Below, in pieces: positions 26,024 through 34,177 of a stretch of DNA of 37,889 bases. The position numbers and the translations under genes are program-made. Numbering within the stretch: position 1 is the stretch's first letter; every line of letters begins with the position of its first letter. The notes beneath the pieces were generated by a model. That model searched no databases and was not told the origin of the DNA. It was given only the letters and a program-made list of their open reading frames with translations. Origin of the DNA: Anaerolineae bacterium (lineage in GTDB: Bacteria; Chloroflexota; Anaerolineae; UBA4142; SHND01); NCBI GenBank assembly GCA_021463195.1, contig JAJTXZ010000049.1, positions 1 to 37,889 of the forward strand, written 5' to 3'.

Positions 26024-27184
26024 TTATTCTTCCAACATTCCGTAACGCCGCAGCGCCGCGTCCAGAATGGTTTGAATCAATTCATTATAACCGATACCGG
26101 CGGCATTCGCCTCCAAGACGATATCGCTTAACGCTTCGGTCAAACCGGCGAGCGGATTAATTTCAATCACCATCGGTAGATTATCAGTCGCGCGAATGCG
26201 AAAATCCACGCGCGCAAAATCGTAACATTCCAACGCGCGAAAGGTCGCCACCGTCAAACGTCCGATTTGCGAAGTGAGTTTGGCGGTCAAGGGCGCGGGG
26301 CAGAGATAGCGCGGGCCCCACGGATTGTTCGCTTTAATTTCGGAATTGTATAACGGCGCGGCGTCCGGCAGCGATGAAAAATCAATTTCCATCGGCGGCA
26401 GCACGCGCACGCCCGAATAATAATATTCGCGCACCGGCGGTTTTTTGCCATTGCCCGAAGCGGCTGGCGCGGGCAGCGCCACGTCAGCGAGTTGCGGCGC
26501 GAGCGCGCGCGCCGCTTCCAACCGTTTTTTTTCTTTAATCCACGCGCCGCGCGGCATCAGATTGCCCAAAATTCCGGTCGTCACTTCGCGTCCTTGAATA
26601 TATTCTTCGACGAGAACCGGTTGTTTGTACGCATTCAAAAGATAGCGCACATGTTCGCGCAGCGCGCGCGGTGTCTGACAAATAGATTTGGCGGTGATGC
26701 CAATGCCGGAACCTTCCAACGAGGGTTTCGCAAAGAGCGGAAAATTCAAACGCGGGTCGGTGGGTTCGTCGCCGGTGACAAAAACCTGAAACGCGGGCGT
26801 AGGGATGCTGTAAAATTGCAGCACGCGTTTTGTCATTGCCTTGTCGAGCGCGAGGGCAAGCGTCATGACGCCCGAACCGGTGTACGGAATGCGCATCATG
26901 TCCAACAGCGCGGGGATTTGCGCTTCCCGCGAGCGACCATAATGCCCTTCGCAGGTGTTGAAACAGATGTCAGGTTGGTATTTCAACAAATTGTCAATGA
27001 GCGTATGATCGCCTTCGAGTGGAATCACCTCGTGGCCGGCTTGGCGCAGCGCGCGCTCATAACCGGCGACGCTTTTTTCGGAATCGAGCTCGTTCCATCT
27101 ATCCCAGGGCGTATCGTCATCGGTCGCTTCCTGCGGCGCATTGGCTTGGAGCGAATAGAGCAATGCGATCTTGAATTTTTTCAT
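26024..27184 (-). CDS. D-alanine-D-alanine ligase-like ATP-grasp enzyme
   Basis: A 386-residue ATP-grasp protein of the Ddl/COG1181 group. The N-terminal domain has CFNTCEGHYGRSREAQIPALLD and PYTGSGVMTLALALDK, typical of Ddl. ATP-grasp motifs are FAKPSLEGSGIGI, LVEEYIQGREVTTGILG and the metal site VDFRIR...VIEINPLAG. The usual N-x-x-P-G-(F/M)-T ending reads NPLAGLTE, and there is an insertion of about 50 residues after the glutamate motif. This makes it a divergent ligase whose substrates may be amino acids other than D-Ala. The start ATG has no strong ribosome site. Confidence 0.8.
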   Translation of the reverse strand: MKKFKIALLYSLQANAPQEATDDDTPWDRWNELDSEKSVAGYERALRQAGHEVIPLEGDHTLIDNLLKYQPDICFNTCEGHYGRSREAQIPALLDMMRIPYTGSGVMTLALALDKAMTKRVLQFYSIPTPAFQVFVTGDEPTDPRLNFPLFAKPSLEGSGIGITAKSICQTPRALREHVRYLLNAYKQPVLVEEYIQGREVTTGILGNLMPRGAWIKEKKRLEAARALAPQLADVALPAPAASGNGKKPPVREYYYSGVRVLPPMEIDFSSLPDAAPLYNSEIKANNPWGPRYLCPAPLTAKLTSQIGRLTVATFRALECYDFARVDFRIRATDNLPMVIEINPLAGLTEALSDIVLEANAAGIGYNELIQTILDAALRRYGMLEE

Positions 27185-27296
27185 GTGGCGGCACCAACCT
27201 CTGTGGGGCTTGGCTCCACCCGCTTGAGCGTGGAGTCAAGCAATTCTGCGCGGAAAATATTTATCAGCACATCGAATCCGGCGCGGAGAAACACGT

Positions 27297-27971
27297 TCAA
27301 TGCGGCTTGACTAGCTCGCCGCGAAAGAGCAGATCGAGGATGCCCGCATTCTCCGCGTCGGTCACGGCGACGACATCATCGCCAGCTTGCAATGACGAGG
27401 TGCCTTTGGGAATGAGCGCCTTGCCTTCGCGAATGATTAGCGCGATCAGAAATTGTTCGGGCAGATTGAGGTCGCTCATCATCACCCCAATCACCGGTGA
27501 GTCGGGCGGCACCTGTTTTTCCACAAACGAAACGCCCACATCGCGCAGCGTCAAGAGATGAATCAGCGAATGCGCGGGAATGCCGCGCTCGATTTGCGCG
27601 ACCAACGCGTCCACATAAGAAACGGTGGTGTCAATGCCCAACACGCTAAAGATGCGTTCGTTCTTTGGATTATTGATGCGCGCAATCGTGCGTTTGACGC
27701 CAAATTTTATTTTCGCCATTTGGCATACGATGAGATTGTCTTCATCGTCGCCCGTCGCGGCAATGACAATTTCGGCGCGATTCATGCCGGCTTCGGACAT
27801 GGGACCCGCGTCCGAGCCGTCGCCCAAAATCGCGATGCCGCCCAAATCATTGATGATGTTTTCGACTTTTTTGGGATTCTTTTCAATGACGGCGACTTCG
27901 TGACCCGCCGCGAGCAAATGCTTGGTCAGGTAATAGCCCACTTTGCCGCCGCCAACAATGATGATATACAT
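27297..27971 (-). CDS. TrkA-family K+ channel/transporter regulatory protein (RCK-N plus RCK-C)
   Basis: A 224-residue cytosolic RCK protein. The Rossmann domain begins IIVGGGKVGYYL with the acidic IEKN at the end of strand 2. The C-terminal RCK-C domain is at about 140-220 (VSFVEKQVPPDSPVIGV to the end). Such subunits bind NAD(H)/ATP and gate a K+ channel; in many Gram-positives RCK-C also binds c-di-AMP. No membrane K+ subunit is present in the window. It lies 52 bases downstream of a second RCK gene, so they probably act together. Confidence 0.88.
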   Translation of the reverse strand: MYIIIVGGGKVGYYLTKHLLAAGHEVAVIEKNPKKVENIINDLGGIAILGDGSDAGPMSEAGMNRAEIVIAATGDDEDNLIVCQMAKIKFGVKRTIARINNPKNERIFSVLGIDTTVSYVDALVAQIERGIPAHSLIHLLTLRDVGVSFVEKQVPPDSPVIGVMMSDLNLPEQFLIALIIREGKALIPKGTSSLQAGDDVVAVTDAENAGILDLLFRGELVKPH

Positions 27972-28023
27972 TCAAGCTCTACTTTCCGATTTCAGTAACA
28001 GCGCAAACTGCGCGTCGCAAGCG

Positions 28024-28422
28024 TCAGGCTAGCACCAGGTCACGAATTTTGTCGGCGCCCATCACAGTGGCGCAAACCGTTTCCAACCCCAACAAGCGAT
28101 ACGTCTCTTCGCGCACCGGGTCGTACAAACGCGCGACGACGCGCGGCACGCCAAAAATGTGTTTGGCGATTTGCGCCGCCATCGCGTTGGTATTGTCGCC
28201 ATTGGTGACCGCCACAAAAGCGTCCGCCTGTTCGATGCCGGCTTTGCGTAAAACATCTTGGTCAATGCCGGTACCCAAAATCATTTTCCCGCCATAATCC
28301 GCGCCCAATTTAGTGAACGCGTCGCGATTGCGGTCCACAATCGTCACTTCATGGCCCGCGCTGTGCATGGTATGCGCGAGCCGCACGCCCACGCGTCCGC
28401 AGCCCAAAATAATCAGTTTCAT
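28024..28422 (-). CDS. TrkA-N (RCK-N) domain protein without C-terminal domain
   Basis: A 132-residue single Rossmann domain: LIILGCGRVGVRLAHTMHSAG with VDRNRDAF after strand 2, then ATGD-like VTNGDNTN. It ends where RCK-C would begin, so it is an N-domain-only protein rather than a truncated reading frame (stop and downstream gene are intact). GAGG lies 8 bases before the ATG at 28422. An upstream extension to 28482 would translate through the promoter and is rejected. It probably pairs with the following full-length RCK protein. Confidence 0.85.
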   Translation of the reverse strand: MKLIILGCGRVGVRLAHTMHSAGHEVTIVDRNRDAFTKLGADYGGKMILGTGIDQDVLRKAGIEQADAFVAVTNGDNTNAMAAQIAKHIFGVPRVVARLYDPVREETYRLLGLETVCATVMGADKIRDLVLA

Positions 28423-28443
28423 TTCAGTTTCCTCATTCGCGCG

Positions 28444-28472
28444 ATTATAGCATGTCTGTTGACGCGCGACAA
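28444..28472 (-). promoter_or_regulatory. Promoter of the RCK gene pair
   Basis: On the - strand TTGTCG (28467-28472) and consensus TATAAT (28444-28449) with a 17-base spacer. The leader is about 15 bases and contains the Shine-Dalgarno. Confidence 0.75.
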
Positions 28473-28549
28473 TGAAATTCAAAAAAATTTTTCATGCGGC
28501 ACATTTTACGCGCGTGGCGACAGCTCGTCAGAAAAGGTTTTGAATAATC

Positions 28550-28583
28550 AGACCTTTCGAGTTTTCGAAAACCCAAAAGGTCT
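28550..28583. repeat. Palindromic repeat copy 3
   Basis: An imperfect palindrome, AGACCTTTCGAGTTTTC followed by its near-complement, between the UspA and RCK genes. Only the core is present; no outer arms or adjoining -35 box were found. Confidence 0.65.
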
Positions 28584-28612
28584 TGGTGGACGGTCCAACT
28601 TTTTCAAAAATT

Positions 28613-29077
28613 TTACGCGCGGGGCTGGGACCTAGCGCCAACCGCGCGCGTCAATGGCTCGCGACTCAAGATGACACGACAGAGCGCATGTTCCAACACA
28701 AATTGCGCGCGCGGCTCGACACGATAATCGCCGAACTGTTCTTGATATGGCACGCCCATTACAATCAACTGCGTCTCGCGCTCTACCGCTTCATTGACAA
28801 TCGCGGGACCCGCTTCGCGCGCTTGCAGCAGATCGGTTTGAATATTGCAACCAATCTTGTGGGCAAATTCGAGCGCCTGATTCAAAACGCGCTCGCCTTT
28901 TTCCACTTCCGCGCTCAATTCCGCGTCAATCGGCAAGTTGCGGCGCACTTCAATCACATACAGCAGCAGCACTTCGGCTTTGTCTTTTTTCGCAAGCGCG
29001 CATGCCAGCGCGACGCCCTCTTCATCCGTCGGCGCGCCCTCAACCGGCGCTAGAATCCGTTTTAATTTTTCTTCCAT
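28613..29077 (-). CDS. UspA-family universal stress protein
   Basis: A 154-residue protein with the Usp fold: an initial strand KRILAPVEGAP, a helix ALACALAKKDKAEVLLLYVIEV and a C-terminal AQFVLEHALCRVILSREP. The usual ATP-binding G-x2-G-x9-G-(S/T) is degenerate (MGVPYQEQFGDYR), suggesting a UspA-type protein that does not bind ATP. Usp proteins are often genetically linked to ion transport, and RCK genes follow here. Confidence 0.82.
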   Translation of the reverse strand: MEEKLKRILAPVEGAPTDEEGVALACALAKKDKAEVLLLYVIEVRRNLPIDAELSAEVEKGERVLNQALEFAHKIGCNIQTDLLQAREAGPAIVNEAVERETQLIVMGVPYQEQFGDYRVEPRAQFVLEHALCRVILSREPLTRAVGARSQPRA

Positions 29078-29111
29078 TGGCTATGCTGGGATCGGACAAC
29101 TTTGCAATCGC

Positions 29112-29178
29112 AGCGGATTTTCAAACCCTACGGGTTGCTGAAAATCCTTAGGGTCTGAAAATCCGGGTAATCGCCCGC
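29112..29178. repeat. Palindromic repeat copy 4
   Basis: The arms CGGATTTTCAAACCCTA and TAGGGTCTGAAAATCCG pair with one mismatch. The inner part is rearranged (ACGGGTTGCTGAAAATCC). It lies upstream of the UspA gene. It shares AATCCGCTGCG, on one strand or the other, with copy 5. Confidence 0.75.
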
Positions 29179-29452
29179 TAGAGATAATGTGAACGCGACT
29201 TGCAAAAAAAAAGAACGTGACTCACCACGCTGGCGGGCAAAGTGTTGGCTGATTGTCAAGAGCAAGACACTGCCCGCGCGTTCCGTGCGCGCGGAATTTG
29301 GTGAAACGTTCTCTGTCGCATGACTCGTGGCGCCAACTAATCTGTGGCACGATTTCGCATTCTAAACTGCGTCTGAAGCATTGTCAATAATTTCAATTCT
29401 TGCGCTACGGCAATCGCATCTAAAGCGGATTCCATCTTGTCCTACCCCCCAG
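29179..29452. other. Intergenic stretch without a recognisable gene
   Basis: Together with the two palindromes this fills the 650-base gap between UspA and the protease gene. A CCGCGCG..CGCGCGG hairpin is present near 29274-29295. Nothing else was recognised. Confidence 0.6.
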
Positions 29453-29567
29453 CGAAAATTCCTGGTGATTGCCCGGATTTCCAGACCCTAAGGGTTTTCG
29501 AAAACCTTTAGGGTCTGGAAATCCGCTGCGTTTTCGAGATGTGGGTAATCACCAGCAAAAATTCCTA
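29453..29567. repeat. Palindromic repeat copy 5 (largest, promoter-linked)
   Basis: The most complete copy. Outer arms AAAATTCCTGGTGATTGCCC and GGGTAATCACCAG..AAAATTCC enclose the inner palindrome ATTTCCAGACCC to GGGTCTGGAAAT with core AAGGGTTTTCGAAAACCTTT. It ends 12 bases after CACCAG, directly at the -35 box of the protease promoter. Confidence 0.85.
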
Positions 29568-29595
29568 TTGCCTCGCGCCTAAATCACCTTATAAT
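29568..29595 (+). promoter_or_regulatory. Promoter of the S8 protease gene
   Basis: TTGCCT (29568-29573) and consensus TATAAT (29590-29595) with a 16-base spacer, the same spacing as the yugP promoter behind copy 1. Confidence 0.7.
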
Positions 29596-29667
29596 GAGGT
29601 CTAACTATTTTTTGACCGGATGATTGCTTTCAAGAATCTCTCGCGCGCGACAGCGCGCCAACAATAT

Positions 29668-29712
29668 GGAACATCCTCGCTCGCCCATTAAGTGGGGGAA
29701 CGAGGATTTATT
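29668..29712 (+). promoter_or_regulatory. Leader hairpin before the S8 protease
   Basis: ATCCTCG pairs with CGAGGAT and CCCA with TGGG, followed by TTATTTT. It lies within the transcribed leader, just upstream of the ribosome site AAGGATGG. It could act as an attenuator. Confidence 0.45.
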
Positions 29713-29727
29713 TTCAAGGATGGTCTC

Positions 29728-32082
29728 GTGAATTACAAACCCATCGTCATTTTGCTCGCCGCGCTCGCGGCAGTCATCGGCTTGGGTCTGCCGATAATGG
29801 TAAATTCTCAAGGTCCCGCGCCTCTATCCAATTTTATCGCAACCACCGCGCAAGAAATCCCCGAGGCGGCGCAATCCGTTCCCGCGCTCATTCCGCCACA
29901 AAAATCCTCCACTCCCGGTTTGCAAGACGAGTTGGCGCAGCTCGTCGTCGCGCGTCAAGTCGGCGACCAGACAAAATTGAGCGCGTATGTCCAAGACCGC
30001 AACGTTGACCTCGCCAACAATCGCATCCGCGTCATCTTGGAAATGGCTGTCAGTCCGGATGCCCATCCCGCCGACGGGCCAAGGATTGAAACCGTCCAAC
30101 TGCCCGACGGCAAAACCGCGCAGATTCAACACGCGCCTGCCATCGTCATTCGTCCCGCGTTAGCGCAGGCGATTGCGGCGACGGGCGCGATGTATGAAAC
30201 CGCGTACCAAAATTGGGTGCAGGTGTTGGCGCCGATTGAGGCGCTAGAAGCGTTGACCAAAATTTCGGGCGTTCGTTACGTGCGCTTGCCGTATCCCGCC
30301 GCGCCCTCTGAATTGCCGCCCGGAAAAACCAAAAATTTGAGCCCGCTGGTTGGAGCGCAGACGAGCCAAGGCGTCAATCTGACCAACACCGATACTTGGC
30401 ACACTGCCGGATACACTGGCAGCGGAGTCAATCTCGCCGTTTTCGATTTTGGCTTTACTGGTTGGGCGGCGCGTGAAGGAACGGGCGACCTGCCCGCCGG
30501 AGCAGTCCTCAAAGATTTCAACGCGGCGTACAGTTTTACCCCGGATACACCCAATATGGAGCATGGGACTGCCTGCGCCGAAATTACGTACGATATGGCG
30601 CCCGGCGCGACTCAATATCTCTACGCCTTTGGCACCGAAGTCGAGTTCGGCAATGCCGTCAATGACTTGCTCAACAACGTCAGCGGCACCAAAGTGGTTT
30701 CCATGTCCATCGGCTGGGTGAACGCCGGACCGTATGACGGGACAGGTTCGGTGAACACCATCGTTGACAACGCCAAAAACGCCGGCATCTTTTGGGCGAA
30801 TTCGTCGGGTAACAATCAAAAAGCGCACTGGTCGGGAACGGCGGTCCAATACAGAAATGGCGACTATCTCACCTTTGGCGCGGGCATCGTTCAAGGGATA
30901 GGTCCAACTTCGGGTAGTGTATGGAACATTTCCTCTGGCACGACGCTCAGAATTTATTTAGAATGGAACGATTGGGACGCCGCGCGCACCGGAAATCAGA
31001 ACTTTATTGATTACGACATATTTTTGTACAGATGGACCGGGTCAGGTTGGAACTATATTACTAGAACAAACGGAAATCAATGTAGAAACGGTGCAGTCCC
31101 ACCTACCGAAGCGCTCATCTATACGGTTCCTGCCGGCGGTCCTTATAACTATGCCATCACCATTCAGCGTTGGGAGGGCAGCGGTGAGTGTCCCAACACT
31201 TTCGGACACTGGATGCAGCTGCACACCTTTAATAATTTTAAGGATGGTCAGGGCGCGGCGAATAGTTTTTGGTATGTGAACGAGTGCAACAGTCTGCTCA
31301 TCCCTTCCGATGGCGATAGTTCCGTTACCGTTGGCGCGACGTTTTGGAATGAGGACAGCACGAGCCCGCTCTATGGCTTGGAGACGTTCAGCAGTCTCGG
31401 TCCGCGCAATGCTGCCGGCGGCGGCAATCCGGGCGCAACCGTCAACAAACCGGATGTGGTCGCCCCCGACGGCGTGAGCGGCGAAACGTATGGCGCCAAT
31501 GACGGCACCAATTTTGCCAATAACGGCGGCGGCTTTTTTGGCACTTCTGCCGCTGCGCCGCATGTGGCAGGCATGGCGGCGGTGATGTGGTCGCGAGAAC
31601 CCACGATGACACTTGACCAGGTGGTGGGTTCGCTCAAAAGCCAAGTGCTCTACAAGGCGGACGGCGGCGCGTGCGGCGGAAATAATTTGCTCAATCTTCA
31701 GACTGACGCCCCCGAGAGCGCCACTTCCAACAATCGCTATGGCTATGGCCGAATCAGTCTGCGTCAACCGACGGCGGTGGAATTGAGCAGCGTCCGCGCG
31801 AAACTGACGCGCGCCAATAAAGTACGCGTCGTGTGGCAGACTGCGAACGAACTCAATCTCAAGGGCTTTAACATTTGGCGCGCCGATTCCAAGCAGGGCG
31901 AGTTCAAAAAACTGAATGCCGCCTTGGTGACTGCCAAAAACATCGGCAACCCTATCGGCGCCAAATATAAATTTGGAGACAAGCGCGTAAAATCTGCCAA
32001 GACCTATTTTTACAAAATCGAAATCGTTCACGCCGACGGTTCCAGCGTCTGGTCCGATGTCAAACGGATCCAAGTGCCATAG
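29728..32082 (+). CDS. Secreted subtilisin-like (S8) serine protease
   Basis: A 784-residue exported protease. The signal peptide spans about 1-28 (hydrophobic 6-24). A propeptide-like region runs to about 205. The peptidase domain contains Asp240 (LAVFDFG), His279 (MEHGTACAE) and Ser607 (GTSAAAPHVAG), in the order required for S8. The spacing between His and Ser is large, with an inserted domain of about 200 residues (about 380-540, including YDIFLYRWTG). The C-terminal ~95 residues form a fibronectin-like module (VRVVWQTANELNLKGFNIWR). The GTG at 29728, 4 bases after AAGGATGG, is the chosen start; a GTG at 29692 is less likely. Confidence 0.88.
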   Translation: MNYKPIVILLAALAAVIGLGLPIMVNSQGPAPLSNFIATTAQEIPEAAQSVPALIPPQKSSTPGLQDELAQLVVARQVGDQTKLSAYVQDRNVDLANNRIRVILEMAVSPDAHPADGPRIETVQLPDGKTAQIQHAPAIVIRPALAQAIAATGAMYETAYQNWVQVLAPIEALEALTKISGVRYVRLPYPAAPSELPPGKTKNLSPLVGAQTSQGVNLTNTDTWHTAGYTGSGVNLAVFDFGFTGWAAREGTGDLPAGAVLKDFNAAYSFTPDTPNMEHGTACAEITYDMAPGATQYLYAFGTEVEFGNAVNDLLNNVSGTKVVSMSIGWVNAGPYDGTGSVNTIVDNAKNAGIFWANSSGNNQKAHWSGTAVQYRNGDYLTFGAGIVQGIGPTSGSVWNISSGTTLRIYLEWNDWDAARTGNQNFIDYDIFLYRWTGSGWNYITRTNGNQCRNGAVPPTEALIYTVPAGGPYNYAITIQRWEGSGECPNTFGHWMQLHTFNNFKDGQGAANSFWYVNECNSLLIPSDGDSSVTVGATFWNEDSTSPLYGLETFSSLGPRNAAGGGNPGATVNKPDVVAPDGVSGETYGANDGTNFANNGGGFFGTSAAAPHVAGMAAVMWSREPTMTLDQVVGSLKSQVLYKADGGACGGNNLLNLQTDAPESATSNNRYGYGRISLRQPTAVELSSVRAKLTRANKVRVVWQTANELNLKGFNIWRADSKQGEFKKLNAALVTAKNIGNPIGAKYKFGDKRVKSAKTYFYKIEIVHADGSSVWSDVKRIQVP

Positions 32083-32134
32083 CCGTCCCAGCTCAACCCC
32101 AGTTGGAATCGGACAATTCGATTTGGCAAGTAAC

Positions 32135-32169
32135 CAAAACGGACAGGGAAACGCATCCCTGTCCGTTTT
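32135..32169 (+). terminator. Terminator after the S8 protease
   Basis: A 10-bp stem, ACGGACAGGG/CCCTGTCCGT, with loop AAACGCAT is followed by TTTT. Confidence 0.85.
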
Positions 32170-32283
32170 CGATTGGCTTGAGCGCGGCAGGTTAAATATT
32201 TTTCGCAGCCGTTCGAAATAACAGTCCGCGTAACATACGCTGCAATGCCAGCGCGCGCAACCGCGGGTGTGCGTCACGATTTT

Positions 32284-32380
32284 GGGCGAATCGAATTCGC
32301 TCGCAACAAATACACGAAACGTCCCTGCGGACGTTCCCGCTAGTCTGCGATTGCGAATATTCTTGATTCGCCGCAGACTT
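32284..32380. other. Stem-loop-rich intergenic segment
   Basis: Three inverted repeats: GCGAAT-CGA-ATTCGC near 32286-32300, ACGTCC/GGACGT near 32315-32333, and a long hairpin 32342-32379 with outer stem AGTCTGCG/CGCAGACT and inner GCGAAT/ATTCGC. No T-run follows. It could be a small RNA or mRNA-end structure; no gene is evident in 32170-32458. Confidence 0.4.
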
Positions 32381-32458
32381 GTGTTCTGGTTGCCGCGATT
32401 TCTAATCGCTTGATGTGATTCCCAAAACTTTGACGCACACCCCGCAACCGCCGACAAG

Positions 32459-32487
32459 TTGACATGCTTTTTGAAAGACCATATACT
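32459..32487 (+). promoter_or_regulatory. Strong promoter of the first SH3b-propeller lipoprotein
   Basis: A consensus TTGACA (32459-32464) is 17 bases from TATACT (32482-32487), the best -35/-10 pair in the window. A second TATAAT close to the start codon lacks a -35. Confidence 0.8.
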
Positions 32488-32578
32488 CGCGAATCGGCAG
32501 GCGCAAGACGCGTACGTTTGCCCGCGCCTCGTATGATCCGATACGCTTGCTTTTATAATCGAAAGGGAGGAACTCTTC

Positions 32579-34066
32579 ATGTACCGCATCCTCGCGCTAT
32601 TGCTCATTCTAAGCGCCATTTTGATTGGCTGCGCGGCTGAACCTACGCCAACGGCTACTCCGGAACCGCCGACCGCGATTCCGACCGAAGCGCCAACCAA
32701 TACACCTGAACCTACCGCGACCACCGAACCCACCGCTGTGCCAACGAACACTACCGCGCCAACCGCGACGCCGCCGCCGATCACGGGTATGGTTAAATCC
32801 ACGCTCAATGTACGTGAACAGCCCACGATTAAAGCGAAACTTTTGGGCGTGCTAAAAAAGGATGACATTGTCACACTGCTTGGACGCACCGAAGATAAAG
32901 CGTGGCTGCAAATCAATTATCCATTGGGCGAAAAATCCACCGCATGGGTTATCGCCGAACGCATCGAAACTACCGCGAACCTTGACGCGTTGACAACCAT
33001 CGCCGCTGTGTCGCCAACTGTCGCGGCGACCCAAGTCGCCATTCAACCCACCGTATCCACCCAAGTCACTACCACCGTAGTCGCGACGACCACAACCGAA
33101 GCGCAGCCCACAGCCATCGTGACGAACACGGTCGAAGCGCAGCCCACAGCCGTTGTGACCGAAACGGTCGAAGCGCAGGCTACAGCGGTCATCACCGAGA
33201 CCGTCCAAGCCACCGCCACTGCGCCAGGAACCACGCCGCCGCCAGCCGGTGGCGCGCCGCCCGGCAGCATTATTTTCGATTCCTTTGAAAATGGCGGATT
33301 CAATATTTATCGCGTCCGCGCTGACGGCACCGGCTTGACACAACTGATTGCGGGTGGCAGCGAACCCGCGCTTTCGCCCGATGGCAGCCGCATCGCTTAT
33401 CGCATGCGACGCGATACCGGCGGTCTCGGCATTGGACTCGCTTCAGCAACAGGTCAATTTCTTGGAACTGTGACCGAAGAATCCGCGGCAGGTTATCCCA
33501 CTTGGTCGCCGGACGGCAATCATATCGCCTATAACGTTGTGCCGAGCAATCGTTTGACGAGCCAAATTCTCCGCATCGGCGTCGGACCTGATAATGCGCC
33601 GATTGTGATTGCGGACGGCTGGCGTCCCGCGTGGCAGCCCGCGCCGGGGACCAATGTTTTGTTCGACGGCTGCAAAGGCGGCGCCGACTGCGGTTCCGTT
33701 TTGACGCTGAACGCGTTTGAAGGCGATCCGAACAATCCAAATATTGTCACCACCGGGACGGCGGGCGCGTGGTCGCCCAGCGGCGGACAAATCGCGTTCC
33801 AGGCGCCGGACGACAAAGGTCACACGCAAATTTGGGTTGTCAACGCGGACGGTTCCGGACGCGCGCAAGTGACTACCGACGTCGGCACGCACGGCATGCC
33901 CATTTGGTCGAGCGACGGACAATGGTTATTCTATCGCACCGATCAAGGCGGCAAAGGTTGGGCGATTTTCGCCATTCGCGTCAACGGCACGGACGCGCGT
34001 CTGGTGATTGACTCGCAAGTGCATCCCGACCTGTGGGTCTATGCCAAAATGGCGATTGCGCCATAA
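32579..34066 (+). CDS. Lipoprotein with SH3-like domain and WD40-like (PD40) beta-propeller
   Basis: A 495-residue lipoprotein with type II signal ending ILIGC (Cys18) and a Pro/Thr spacer to about 68. A bacterial SH3 domain (about 70-130: TLNVREQPTIKAKLLGVLKKGD-like) follows, then a Thr/Val/Ala low-complexity linker with a 12-residue repeat. The TolB-like propeller is at about 225-495, with repeated SPDGSRIAY, SPDGNHIAY, SPSGGQIAF and SSDGQWLFY blades. It probably binds peptidoglycan or other surface polymers. The ribosome site GGGAGGA is strong. A paralogue follows at 34178. Confidence 0.85.
   Translation: MYRILALLLILSAILIGCAAEPTPTATPEPPTAIPTEAPTNTPEPTATTEPTAVPTNTTAPTATPPPITGMVKSTLNVREQPTIKAKLLGVLKKDDIVTLLGRTEDKAWLQINYPLGEKSTAWVIAERIETTANLDALTTIAAVSPTVAATQVAIQPTVSTQVTTTVVATTTTEAQPTAIVTNTVEAQPTAVVTETVEAQATAVITETVQATATAPGTTPPPAGGAPPGSIIFDSFENGGFNIYRVRADGTGLTQLIAGGSEPALSPDGSRIAYRMRRDTGGLGIGLASATGQFLGTVTEESAAGYPTWSPDGNHIAYNVVPSNRLTSQILRIGVGPDNAPIVIADGWRPAWQPAPGTNVLFDGCKGGADCGSVLTLNAFEGDPNNPNIVTTGTAGAWSPSGGQIAFQAPDDKGHTQIWVVNADGSGRAQVTTDVGTHGMPIWSSDGQWLFYRTDQGGKGWAIFAIRVNGTDARLVIDSQVHPDLWVYAKMAIAP
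33098..33205 (+). repeat. Three 36-bp tandem repeats in the lipoprotein linker
   Basis: Units at 33098-33133, 33134-33169 and 33170-33205 encode EAQPTA(I/V)VT(N/E)TV-like peptides. The unit length keeps the frame. The third unit is the most diverged. Confidence 0.8.
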
Positions 34067-34077
34067 CGTAAAATTGA

Positions 34078-34115
34078 CGCAAGAGAACTTGACAATGGCG
34101 TCAGGTTCTCTTGCG
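34078..34115 (+). terminator. Hairpin after the first lipoprotein gene
   Basis: An 11-bp perfect stem, CGCAAGAGAAC/GTTCTCTTGCG, with an inner TGAC/GTCA extension. It lacks a following T-run, so termination efficiency is uncertain. Confidence 0.5.
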
Positions 34116-34177
34116 CGCATTGGATAGCGCTTTTTAATTTCCCCGTTTGAACGCGCGCCCGACGCGTCATCACGCGC

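Noticed and set aside
26492-27310. 272-residue + strand ORF opposite the ATP-grasp gene
   Set aside because: It is an antisense shadow with Arg/His/Phe-rich composition, while the - strand frame shows full ATP-grasp motifs.
31042-32916. 624-residue - strand ORF opposite the protease and lipoprotein genes
   Set aside because: It spans a terminator, a promoter and two genes on the other strand, with no coherent domain pattern.
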